Part shown: positions 18,106 to 27,715 of the stretch, piece by piece
Layout of the letters: each line of letters starts with the position of its first letter
Numbering within the stretch: the stretch's first letter is position 1
The notes under the pieces: model-generated
What the model was told of the DNA's origin: nothing
The model's database searches: none
Seen by the model: only the letters and a program-made list of their open reading frames with translations
Position numbers and translations under genes: made by a program
Source: Haliotis asinina
Taxonomy: Eukaryota; Mollusca; Gastropoda; Lepetellida; Haliotidae
Assembly (NCBI RefSeq): GCF_037392515.1
Contig: NC_090287.1
Location: 9,407,501 to 9,471,500 of the forward strand
Direction of reading: 5' to 3'
DNA: 64,000 nt

Positions 18106-18723
18106 ATGGGTCTGTACCCAGTTGTAGATGAAGTATCGAAGACGCTGGAAACCGTAGATGGGTTCCGCTTGAGGCAGTTATGTGATGTGAAACGCCAACT
18201 AGAACAAGACCGTGACACGCGGAAAGCACTATGTAAGAAGTACAATAGAGCTTTCAATATCGTGGACGGGGCTGACACTACCCTTATGGCAACCAGCATG
18301 GGACTAGGGGCTGCAGGTGTTGGGTTGTTAACCACCATCGTGGCTGCACCTATAGTGCTAGGTTTTGAAATAACAGCTGGGATAGCGGGGGTGTTAGGGT
18401 TGGCGCTTAAGTTGGTATCACGCAGACTGCATCGTAAGGCATTGAAACACGACGAGATCAGGATTCTGGCTGAAGCAAAGCTCAACACAGTGAGTGAGCG
18501 TATTTCCACGGCACTCTCTGACAGTAAGATCTCAGAAGAGGAGTTTCGTTCAATCCTCTCTGAACTCAAAAAATATAACGGAATGAAACAAGATATTCGA
18601 TCCAAGTCTCGTAAGTCTGCTATCAGCGAGGACGAGAAAAAAAAGTACATAGAACAGGGGATACAAAAAGCCCAGCAAGCCTTTATTATGAACACCAAAG
18701 AGATCATAGGCGGTTCACGTTAA
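18106..18723 (+). CDS. Polinton two-span membrane protein (205 aa)
   Basis: Family unnamed but of a type I associate with Polintons in cnidarians and molluscs. Residues ~60-100 form a glycine/alanine-rich hydrophobic hairpin (SMGLGAAGVGLLTTIVAAPI and LGFEITAGIAGVLGLALKL). A basic, helical tail follows with KHDEIRILAEAKLNTVSERI and SEEEFRSILSELKKY. This resembles small hairpin membrane proteins. It lies 1 bp after the previous stop and is the last intact gene before the right TIR. Confidence 0.7.
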   Translation: MGLYPVVDEVSKTLETVDGFRLRQLCDVKRQLEQDRDTRKALCKKYNRAFNIVDGADTTLMATSMGLGAAGVGLLTTIVAAPIVLGFEITAGIAGVLGLALKLVSRRLHRKALKHDEIRILAEAKLNTVSERISTALSDSKISEEEFRSILSELKKYNGMKQDIRSKSRKSAISEDEKKKYIEQGIQKAQQAFIMNTKEIIGGSR

Positions 18724-18751
18724 ACTGTTTCATCGAGGTAAACGTGACATA

Positions 18752-18794
18752 GGCACAGTGTTACCTCCAACACACGTTAAGTAGTAGGGGTAAT
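18752..18794 (+). repeat. 43-bp direct repeat at the TIR junction
   Basis: Identical to 18979-19021 inside the right TIR. The block between them (18795-18978) is a copy of the integrase 3' end from the left arm. The pattern suggests the outer 145 bp (18979-19123, matching 5036-5180) was the ancestral TIR, extended inward later. Confidence 0.85.
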
Positions 18795-19011
18795 GTATCT
18801 ATACCAGCCGGGGGAACACGAGGGTGATAGCCGTAAGCGAGCCACCGATCCTATATGGTCAGTCAAAACTTACAACATAGATAAAGTGGATATGAAAGCC
18901 GACGAACCTAACTTGTACTACTTGAGGGATGGGCCGGGTAGGGGGTTTGTAAGAGAAGAATTATTGATCGTACCGTACGGCACAGTGTTACCTCCAACAC
19001 ACGTTAAGTAG
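18795..19011 (+). pseudogene. Integrase C-terminal fragment duplicated in the right TIR
   Basis: An inverted copy of the last 73 codons of the integrase gene, reading from LYQPGEHEGDS to the C-terminus. It stops one codon earlier (HVK then TAG) because T19009 replaces the CAG found in the left copy. It has no start of its own, so it is a by-product of TIR growth and not a gene. Confidence 0.9.
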
Positions 19012-19123
19012 TAGGGGTAATAGTAGCAAGAGCTAAGGGCCCAACCAAAGCCTTATTTACTAAATAAGGCTTTGTAGAGACTTTTCTTGAAAGTGTTTTA
19101 GAACTGTCATTCCCTATACTACT
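18795..19123 (-). repeat. Polinton right terminal inverted repeat
   Basis: Counterpart of 5036-5364 with two mismatches. The hairpin at 19047-19073 is conserved. The element ends at T19123, followed by TGGTT (19124-19128). Confidence 0.95.
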
Positions 19124-19128
19124 TGGTT

Positions 19129-21207
19129 TAAAGTTCTCCGCAACTCAAGCTGAATCTCACATGTGATATATAACATGAACTCAGTCTCAGAGATAAAACC
19201 CAGCAAGTATTTCTTGATGGGTTCACATACTCCAAGAATAAGACCAGAGGCCAGACCACACACTGAAGATGTATCATCAAGACATGCAGAGGGAAATGTT
19301 CCACTGACATCCATAGAATTCCTGGATGCTGTAGGACATCTCTTGAAACTTCGATTCCCCACATGGGTACAATGTGTGAGGCCCATTTTCTGCTGTGATA
19401 TCGCTGGAATATTGCTAAAAGCAGCGTAAATAATTATAATTATTGGATACAATACTCCGTACTGACTTACATATATGTAAATAGTAAATAGTGCTATACT
19501 TTTGTTAATAATAAAGTTGGTACTTACATTTCTTAACAAGATATGTAATTAACATTTTAAAGTTGGGGCTTACATAACTTATAAAGATTGTGATGTAAAA
19601 TAATCAAATCACCATATTTTACAATTGATAATTTGATATGTAAATAATAAAAGAGCAAAGGTTATTAAAACTTTCCTGGGACTTGCTAAGTTTTTATTGT
19701 TGTGGTCTGTTCCATTTTACTGGAAGGCTGGAAGGTAAACAGGTAACTAATACTTGACTAACCTACCATGACTAATCTGATAATTACCCGTCTGACAGTT
19801 GACGTGTCTGACATTTGGGAAGATACCTAATTAACTTGCCATATGTTACATTTCATGTCAGGTCTCATAACCAGAGGAGATATTCAAAATCATGGCAGCT
19901 TGATTGGTCAGTGGCTAAATAGTCTGGTTCCAGAATGCGATCTTTCTCATGTCCTTAATTAATTAAAACTAGTCAACTTATAAACAAATTGTATGTTTTA
20001 GCATAGCTACTGGCCTGGTTTGCAGTGTTATCATTTGTAGTACAGTTTTTGCCTGATGATGTTTTCCCTAATACTTACAACAGTGGCATTCATGCTGTGT
20101 GTTTGTCACCCTTTACACAGATGCCCAGCTGTTGGTTGATGGGCCTTGAGTGCAAAGTGAAAAGTAATGTGTGATTTATGTGTTGAGATTCAGGTATTTA
20201 CCCATGACACAAACAACATTGCAGAAATGCATGTTCACTGTCCCTTTGTGTGGTCCTGTCATTGGCTATCTATCATTTCTTTGGGGGCGGTATATATATA
20301 ATTTAGGTGATAGACCGTATCTGTTTTCTTCAAGAAGCCAGGCTACCTGCAGAATAAACTGATAAATTGAACTTGAAAACCTAAACACACTGTGTGAGGT
20401 TCCAAATTTTAGATTAAAAGGAATTAAATCTACAGGTAACCAAGGTGATCACTGAAAGAACAAAAGATCAAAGAAGTTGAACAGAAGCTTTGTCACCATG
20501 ACAAACTGAAAATTCTGCTGAAACGATACTGTATTCTGACTTGTGGTCAAGTTGGTATAATTAAACACTGATGCCTGCCATGTAACAAAGACTGTTGGTG
20601 TGTATGTAACAGCTGAAATGCCTAGATTCTAACAGGAAAAACAACTTGCTGTACAGTTTAGTGTTATCATTGTTATCATTGTTGTGAAGTGTGAAGAGGT
20701 TTATTTGACATCAAAAGGAGTAGTATTAGTAACAGCAGTATACCTGTAAACATAGAGTGAATTCATTAAATGTGTAGAGGTTATCACACAAGTGTTTGTA
20801 AATGGTATAAGGAACACTAGATTGACCACTAAGCATGAATAATTTCAGATATTATAACAGAATAACCATTTGATTGCCAACTAAGTTGGTCATTAAATGG
20901 GTTGTCAAAAAGAGCAGACTTGCAGACAGGTTTGTTTCTATATATTTCACTGCTGTTCCAAGTATGAGTGGATGGGAAATCCTGTGATTGATATAATGAT
21001 CATCGATCAATGCAAGTTTTGATGACATTCATCAACTAAATCAGATGACCTCACGCTGTCTCATTTCATGTATAACTGAAAACATGTATAGCAAATATAT
21101 CTACCATCTTGTGTTGGTGGATATTATTTGACTTGAAATTATTTTGTGACTGACTTTAGAGCAGAGCATGCTTTTTCTTGAGTTGACAACTGTCATATTT
21201 TTTACAG
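19129..21207 (+). other. XRCC3 intron, part right of the Polinton
   Basis: AT-rich intronic DNA. A SINE tail lies at 19353-19435. Nothing else with structure is seen before the acceptor AG (21206-21207). Confidence 0.6.
19353..19435 (+). repeat. SINE tail fragment (family B)
   Basis: Starts at the B box (TTCGATTCCCCACATGGGTA) and continues to the conserved ATATCGCTGGAATATTGCTA tail. The A-box half is missing. Confidence 0.6.
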
Positions 21208-21330
21208 GGGGAATATTGTCACGTGGTATCACAGAGATTTCTGGGGAGAGTGCAAGTGGCAAGACTCAACTGTGTCTACAGCTGTGTCTCACAGTACAAC
21301 TTCCACTTGAACATGGAGGCTTGGGAGGAG
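21208..21330 (+). CDS. XRCC3: XRCC3 exon with Walker A
   Basis: A 123-bp exon after TTTTTTACAG, with donor GT at 21331. It reads [20 protein letters not shown], then a helix of leucine and glutamine. GESASGKT is the Walker A (P-loop) of the RAD51-paralogue ATPase, with the XRCC3-type [12 protein letters not shown] setting. It completes the glycine codon split with exon 3020-3106 and ends one base into a glycine codon finished at 39031. The next intron is 17.7 kb long. Confidence 0.93.
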
Positions 21331-21734
21331 GTGAGTCAAAATTTACAAAAATGGTATAAGCTGTAATCCAAAATCAAAACAAAATTTTTTAAATAACAAG
21401 GACAGTAACTTTTGTATGCTGGGGTGGGCTTTTTTACAGTCAGTCAAAAGTGAAGCAATAGATATTTCATATTTTCAACTTATGCAAAACAACTGGTACC
21501 CTTAAGTTATCCTTCAGAATTGTTTTCCTGGCATAATGTAAATTCGCTGACATCTATTTTCACACACCTGTCACTTCCGGATTTGCGCAGTCGCTACAGA
21601 TAGAAGTGTGACGAAAGATTTCGTGTTTGTAAACAGGAAGTCATCTTCTTCCTGGTGTCACGATTCGGAAATCACAAACTTCAAAGTAGAGTTTTTTATC
21701 CAATGTTTTCCAGCAAACATAGTTTTACTCTTCT

Positions 21735-21843
21735 GGGCTCACTTGCACAAAGCGATCTTAGTGCTACCATGATTGTAACTCCCATTCTTAAACATAGGCT
21801 TAAGATAGTCGTAGCGCTAAGATTGCTTTGTGCAAGTGGGCCC
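21735..21843. repeat. 109-bp foldback (palindromic) element
   Basis: Two ~32-bp arms. The left arm starts GGGCTCACTTGCACAAAGCG; the right arm ends CTTTGTGCAAGTGGGCCC. They face each other around a spacer of about 45 bp. A same-sized copy with different outer arms is at 33152-33260. This is a MITE-like foldback of unknown family. Confidence 0.75.
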
Positions 21844-22818
21844 TGCACTAATGCTAAAACATCAAGATGAAATTAAACCCTAAAAAATAGTTTTCATTCA
21901 TGACATCGCTGATTTGCCAGTCGTCTGTATTGGTAAATCTTGTAAATGTTAAATAGTTACTAAGTGAAAACAATCTTGACTTTTTATGGTCAAATCAAAT
22001 GGTTTTAATTAATGAATAATGAACATATGCTTGTGTTTATTCAGTAAATGTACTTGTTTAAATGTATCTTTTTGATGAAAAAAGACAAAAGTAGACAAAT
22101 TCTGAACATTTCCTAACTAAAACCTTCTTGTCAGCATTGTGAGACATGAACTTAAATCCTACATCGGTATCAGCATTTTGCGTAAACTAATCATCATACT
22201 GTGTGTCTGGATTTTAGCGATCATGAATATTGATGTCATTGCGCTCAATTGACTTTGATACTGTCGTGTGGATGATGGCTTCATCCCACTACTATAGCGA
22301 TGTGTCAGATGCTGAAATGTATGTTTTTATGAACATTTAATATTGATGAAGGTTTGTATAATTGTTGATTTCCATGTGCCTTGTTAATTCCGCATACCGT
22401 GCCTAAACGTGTAGGTGCACAAATATTGATTATGCGAGGCTAACTGAAAACCTTTGAGCAGTGAAATCAGATGTACAGGAAACACTCTTAAAATCTTCAG
22501 CATAAGCCTAAATGTTGGAGATAACTACCTCTTCAGAAAATGCCTTGTAACAAGACAAATGTGCATCATCCCCTGACGTGATATTGCTGGAATATTGCTA
22601 AAACTGCTGAAAAACACAGATGTGCATTTTTATGCACTGACAGTGGCATGTAAATAATCAAGTGTGGAGCTGATTTATATTGCAAGGCGATCTGTCACCT
22701 GATCCATTTAGTTGCCTCTTTCAACCAGCATTGAGCATTTTTTAACCCAAATGTCCTGTGGGGCTGTTCCAAAAAATGGGAAAATGAATGTAAAATACCC
22801 CCACTTTAACGCTTACAG

Positions 22819-22975
22819 GGTCAGGCTCATTGACCTGGTTGACACAATCATGTCATTGTATCCCAATTGTGAAGATCGATGGTCCTGATGCTGATCACTG
22901 GATTATCTGGCAGAGATAATTACAGATCAATGCCAGATAGCTGGAATATTGCTGAGTGCTGCATTTAAACACAAA
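22819..22975 (-). repeat. Abalone-type interspersed repeat (family A)
   Basis: Reverse copy of the repeat best preserved at 39655-39930. It holds the GACACAATCATGTCATTG, GATCACTGGATTATCTGG and GGAATATTGCTGAGTGC blocks in order. Confidence 0.6.
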
Positions 22976-23632
22976 CCAACCATCCAAGCCATGAACAAAT
23001 CCAATGACTCTAGCACATCCTATACAAGGATGCAGTGCAGCAAAGAAATCAGATGGCATACCACCTACATTAACAGTCATTACCCATACCTCATTATAAA
23101 GACCTCTTCACTTTTATGTCGTTGTTTTAAACCAAAGAGCCCAGAACTTCATCGGCTTTATATCTACATTATTCCCTAACTCTAGTCAACAGATGTTTGT
23201 GGCATATCTTAGGATAGAGATCAAGTTTGTACTTTTTCTCCAATTTCCTGACTAAATCATCCTACGCAACCCATGTCAGTGTTGCAATTCTCTCAATGTT
23301 TGCTCAACAAAAAACTCATGCCTTTCCCCCGAGTTAGGTGGAGGGCTACAGCCTAAGGGCTAAATCTGTCAGTTGTTACTGACAGACTTTGGTTGAATAT
23401 CCACATAGCTACCATTTATGCAGCCAGTTCCATATTTCCCATGCAATATTACTGGCATGTTGCTAAAATTGCTCGGAAGACATGCTCAATCACTCTGACT
23501 TGTCTACTCAGTTGAGCAGGTCCTCAAGATGTGCTCATACCATTGTCCACTGTAGTCACCCAGCCAAGGGCAGAGAATATCTTGGCTACTGTTCACCATT
23601 GTCGACATTCCATCTCAATATGCATCCCTTAA

Positions 23633-24589
23633 AGGTCACATGCAACGTAAAACACAACTTTGCAGATTCTGGTACCTTTCGGTATGCACTTACCGAAAAA
23701 AAATCATAAAAAATGCCAATTCAACCTATAAAGTTGAAAAAAACGCGATGAAAAAAAAGCCCGCGAAATCGGAGTTCATTGACCACGTGTAATTTGAACT
23801 TAACACCTATCAGAGTATACGACATAAAGAAAATAAGTTGATTTATGACTCGTGCACCCGAGTCCCGTCTCTGCCACATTATGTAATTAGGCACGTGTGA
23901 TACACATGACATGTTTTTATGTCTGTGGGTTGCAAACAAACTACATTCACTTTTTTCGGATGACTGGATCTCACGGAAGCTGGTGCAAACTCTTGTCAGT
24001 CCTGCCTTGTACTTGGACGAATGACAGATTCCAGCCACGCAGTAGTTTACCATCTCTACTGATGTCATTTTTTATTGGATCGAGCGCAAATTCGGAGAAC
24101 ATGTATTTTCCAAACCCAACATTTCTATATACATTCTTCATGAATAACGACTTGTTTTAGTGTGTATGATTTTGTTTGACAACAGTATATGAATCCATAC
24201 TGAAACGACGCATCAAGTACACAAAAAGAAGTTGTTATCCATAAAGAATCTTACTTTCTTGTGACTCGCTATACTTCTAAAATGCCCATCAAACAGATCA
24301 TCTGTCTTTACACACAATGAACCCTCAGCAGATCAGCAAATGAAACAGCCAATCAGAATCCGTCGTTACACTTGAGTGCACATCCAGGTGCTAAGACCGG
24401 GTTCGGTCTCCCGAGGGCTTCGTTTCGGGGGAAGTAAACCCAAGTACAAAATATTGCACTTTTGAATCGCGATTGTACGCTTATAATTTTGTTTATTTGT
24501 TTTTTTAAAAGCAGCAATGTATATTATATGTCATGAATAAGTGATAAATGTGTTTTAATTATGTTTGATTTTTTGGTTGCATGTGACCT
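23633..24589. mobile_element. TTAA-flanked DNA transposon remnant with THAP-like domain (Kolobok-like)
   Basis: A 957-bp element with TTAA at both ends (23629-23632 and 24590-24593) and 14-bp terminal inverted repeats AGGTCACATGCAAC. On the minus strand (23721-24068) a 115-residue frame starts near VNYCVAGICHSSKYK and contains a later CVSH. The C-x4-C ... C-x2-H spacing (39 residues between) matches a THAP zinc domain. THAP domains occur in Kolobok transposases, and Kolobok elements duplicate TTAA. PiggyBac also uses TTAA, so the family is inferred. No catalytic domain is present, so the copy is non-autonomous. Confidence 0.55.
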
Positions 24590-24952
24590 TTAAAGGGGTA
24601 CAATGATCATTCCTGAAACCCAGGTGATACTGCAGAGTTGCTTCTCTTTGGACCCTTACAGTAAACATTGGCAACGTCTTGGCTGGTCAGGACCATAATA
24701 CTTGCACCTGCTTTACTTCCTACAAGCATGGCTGATTGGGGTCAAGCAATTAAATGGATGCTGTTTGGGGCCATTTAACTATTTTAATTGGTTTGTATTC
24801 TTCAGTTTTATAGTAGCCTTGTGTTTGTCAGCCAAATTGAAGGAAAGCTAGTTAACTTTATCCATGTTATTCAATAAAGTATTGCTGGCAATCTGGACAT
24901 TGTCAAGAGAGACATTGCCCTCCTTTTTGCTATAATGCACTACCTCCGTGCC

Positions 24953-25212
24953 TCTGTGTGTGCATACGTGCACATTTGTCCTTTTCGGAACAGAACTTTA
25001 AAGCCGTTCAGTATTTTTTCACCAAACTCAGTACATAGATAGGTGTGGTGGTAAACTGGTGCCCTTTGGTACTTTTGGATTTGTCATTAAATATATTTTT
25101 GCGTTTCCATGGCAGCAAGGTTGACTTTAACTGGAGTTGGTGTTGGTGCTATTTTCTAGAGCAAAACCTTAAATCCATTCAATATTTCCTCACCCAACAT
25201 GGCACATAGATA
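24953..25212 (+). repeat. Pearl-like tandem repeat, left part (split by mariner)
   Basis: About 180-bp degenerate units carrying AGAACTTTAAA, TTTCTTCACC, CACATAGATA and GTTTCCATGG blocks. It is continuous with 26500-27040 once the mariner is removed. Copy 2 is at 31966-32270. The 5' end opens with a microsatellite-like CTGTGTGTGCATACGTG. Confidence 0.6.
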
Positions 25213-26499
25213 TGAGGGGATGTCAATAAGTTTTGAGCTCTGAGCATTTTTCATACCCCGGTGTCACAGTCTATGGTACGACATTGAACCTTGGGGTGTA
25301 GCTGATGTGATATATAAGTTTTGGTATCCTACTCTCAGAAGTTTTTGAACAGGTCACATTGACAGAAAGACACCCCCCTCATGGCAGTGAAAATGAATAA
25401 AATTAAGTATAGAGCAGTAATTAAGTTTTTAGTTCTTGAAGGAAACTCGGCAAAGAACTTTGAAGAAAGGCTTTCAGCAGTTTATGGGAAGTCTTCCCCT
25501 TCATCTCCTACCGTCAAACGATGGGTCAATGAATTTAAGTATGGTAGAGAGAGTCTTGAAGATGACCCCCGTCCAGGTCACCCAACAACAAGCACTAGTC
25601 AGGAAAACATTGACAGAGTGCGTAGACTTGTGCTGGAAAATCGTCGAATCACACTCCATGAGTTAGAGGAGACCACAGGCATTTCACACGTATCCATCGA
25701 GACAATTCTTCATGAACATCTCGTCATGTCTAAGGTGTGCGCAAGATGAGTGCCAAGAATGCTTACAGATGAAATGAAGCAAACAAGGGTCACCATAAGC
25801 AACTCCATGCTAACCAGATACAACAAGAATCCAGAAGATTTTCACTTTAGGCTTGTAACCTGTGATGAAACCTGGATCCACCACCATGATCCTGAGAGCA
25901 AACAAGAATCCATGGAATGGAAACATGTCACTTCTCCAAGGACCAAAAAGTTCAAAGCCTCCAGATCAGTGCAGAAGGTAATGGCGACAGTCTTCTAGGA
26001 TAGCAAAGGCGTCATCCACATAGATTACTTACCAAAAGGAAGAACAGTGAATGGGGAATTTTAAGCTAACTTGTTGAGGCAAGTGCAACAGTCAATCAAG
26101 GAGAAGCGCCGGTGGAAGATCAGACGTGGCATTCTTCTACATCAAGACAATGCTCCAGTACATAACCTCTCGCGTTGCAGCCGCTGCTGTCCAGGAATGC
26201 AGGTACGAAATCTTGCCGCATCCCCCCTACTCTCCAGACCTGGCACCAAGTGATTACCATCTGTTCCCAAATCTCAAGAAACATTTGTGTGGTTGTAGAT
26301 GATAATGAGCTTATTGCTGCTACTGAGGCTTGGTTTGAGGACCAAAATGGCGCCTTCTACAGAGATGGCATCAGCGCCTGGCAGAAAAGATGGAACAAGT
26401 GTGTTGACTCACAAGGGGACTATGTTGAAAAATAAATGTGGTTCATACCAATATTTTGTGTTTTTCTATGCAAGGCTCAAACTTATTGACATCCCCTTG
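25213..26499 (+). mobile_element. Dead mariner/Tc1-type transposon
   Basis: 1,287 bp between TA dinucleotides (25211-25212 and 26500-26501). The ~27-bp imperfect TIRs begin TGAGGGGATGTCAA and, on the other end, CAAGGGGATGTCAA. Transposase pieces are open at 25381-25749, 25750-25998 and 26071-26435. They contain an N-terminal helix-turn-helix (KNFEERLSAVYG), the VTCDETWIHHHD and LLHQDNAPVH catalytic Asp sites, and a final PDLAPSDYHLFP site in another frame. Stops at 25747, 25996 and 26062 and a frameshift near 26190 kill it. Confidence 0.9.
25381..26435 (+). pseudogene. Mariner transposase pseudogene
   Basis: DDD-type transposase of cut-and-paste elements. Start ATG 25381. In-frame stops at 25747-25749, 25996-25998 and 26062-26064, then the C-terminal third is split between two frames near 26190. 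All three Asp positions are still visible but in separate frames. It ends at 26433-26435, about 65 bp before the right TIR end. Confidence 0.9.
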
Positions 26500-27060
26500 T
26501 ATTTCTGGTGGTGTACTGGATCCTTTAGTGGTTTTGGATTTTCTACAGAAATATTTTTGGTGTTTCCATGGTAACAAGTTCAAATTCGACTGAATTTGGT
26601 GGTTCTGCTGTTTTCTGGAGCAGAGCTTTAAAACAAGTCAATATTTCTTCACCAGACTTATCCACATAATATCCTGTATAAACTACATTTTTGTGTTTCC
26701 ATGACAACACTTTTGACTTTGAATTTGGTGGTAGTGTCCTTTTCCAGAGCAGAACTTTAAAACTGTTCACTATTTCTTCACCCAACATTCTACATAGATA
26801 GGCCTGTTAGTGTACTGGTGTCTTTTGGTATTTATGGAATTCTGAATAAAATATTTTTGGTGTTTACATGGCGACAAGTTTGGCTTGAACTGAATTTAGT
26901 GGCAGTGCTCCTTTCTGGAGCAGAACTTTAAAGTCTTTCAATAATCTCCTTCGTCTTTTCCACATACGCACCAAAACATTTGACATCATCATAACTAGTA
27001 GACATATTCATAAGAGTATTTTGCCATTGTCTTCTTGTTCTTGTTGCTCATCAAACACAT
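26500..27060 (+). repeat. Pearl-like tandem repeat, right part
   Basis: Three degenerate units with GGAGCAGAACTTTAAA at about 26615, 26745 and 26918 and a TTTCCATGG block in each. It ends with an AACTAGTAGACATATT block that recurs at 32221. Confidence 0.65.
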
Positions 27061-27164
27061 ATGACTGGTTTGAAATTTGACTATAAACAGTGGGGGTTTT
27101 ATTTGGGGGGGATGGGTTCAGACAAATGATTTGTTGTACCACTGTCATGTAAAGTGGTTGGATA

Positions 27165-27715
27165 TAGTCGCCGCCTCGTCTGTCTGTCCATCCATCCATC
27201 CATCCATCCGTCCATAATCATTTTGTTTCTGGACCATAACTCAAAAAACGTTCAATATTTTTAGACCAAAATTGCCAGACTTAACAAACTGAAGATAAGG
27301 TTGTGCCTTTTGCTATTTACTGATTTTTGGCATTTTTGTTTTTCTTGGTTTCCATGGATTTGAACTTAGTCTCAAAAGAGGGGGTTGGACACTTTTTCTG
27401 AAGCACAACTCTAAAAACCTCTTAATATCTTTCAGAAAACTTGGCAGATATGTGAGGCAGACACCAAAGTGGTGCCTTTTGCTATTTTCAGCTTTTTGGC
27501 ACTTTTCTCAGTTTCTATGGAAATGATACAGACTTAGTCTCAAAAGGGAGGGATGGGCTTTGTTTCCTGAGCACAACTGAAAAATCATTTGATATCTTTC
27601 AACCGAACTTGGCAGATATATGAGACAGATCTTGATGTGGTGCCTTTGCTGTTTACTTATATTGGCATTGATATTTTTCATTATTTCCTTGGAAACAATT
27701 TGAACTTTGTCTAAA
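27165..27715 (+). repeat. (CCAT)n microsatellite followed by ~170-bp tandem units
   Basis: A CCATCCATCC run at 27187-27211 leads into three related units. Each carries a TTGGCAGATAT block and a CTTAGTCTCAAAAG block or a close variant. A microsatellite followed by tandem core units is the architecture of molluscan pearl elements, which are non-autonomous Helitrons. Assignment is by architecture only. Confidence 0.55.

Larger units (their letters stand above)
5036..19123. mobile_element. Polinton/Maverick element, full length but mutated
   Basis: A 14,088-bp virus-like DNA transposon. The termini are 329-bp inverted repeats (5036-5364 and 18795-19123) starting AGTAGTATAGGG; Polinton ends typically begin with AG. 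TGGTT flanks both ends (5031-5035 and 19124-19128). Polintons normally give a 6-bp duplication, so one base may have changed. Diagnostic genes inside are an rve integrase, a protein-primed family-B DNA polymerase, an A32-like packaging ATPase and capsid-like genes. GC content is visibly higher than in the intron around it. The TIRs are 99.4% identical to each other while integrase, polymerase and a coiled-coil gene are broken. That suggests a young or end-corrected copy that can no longer act alone. Confidence 0.95.
21331..23632 (+). other. XRCC3 large intron, first part
   Basis: Intronic DNA with a foldback element at 21735-21843, an abalone-type repeat at 22819-22975 and a decayed SINE patch near 23385-23495. 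No other structure is seen. Confidence 0.55.

Noticed and set aside
18795..19011. Separate small gene at the Polinton right end
   Set aside because: It is the inverted duplicate of the integrase C-terminus inside the TIR.
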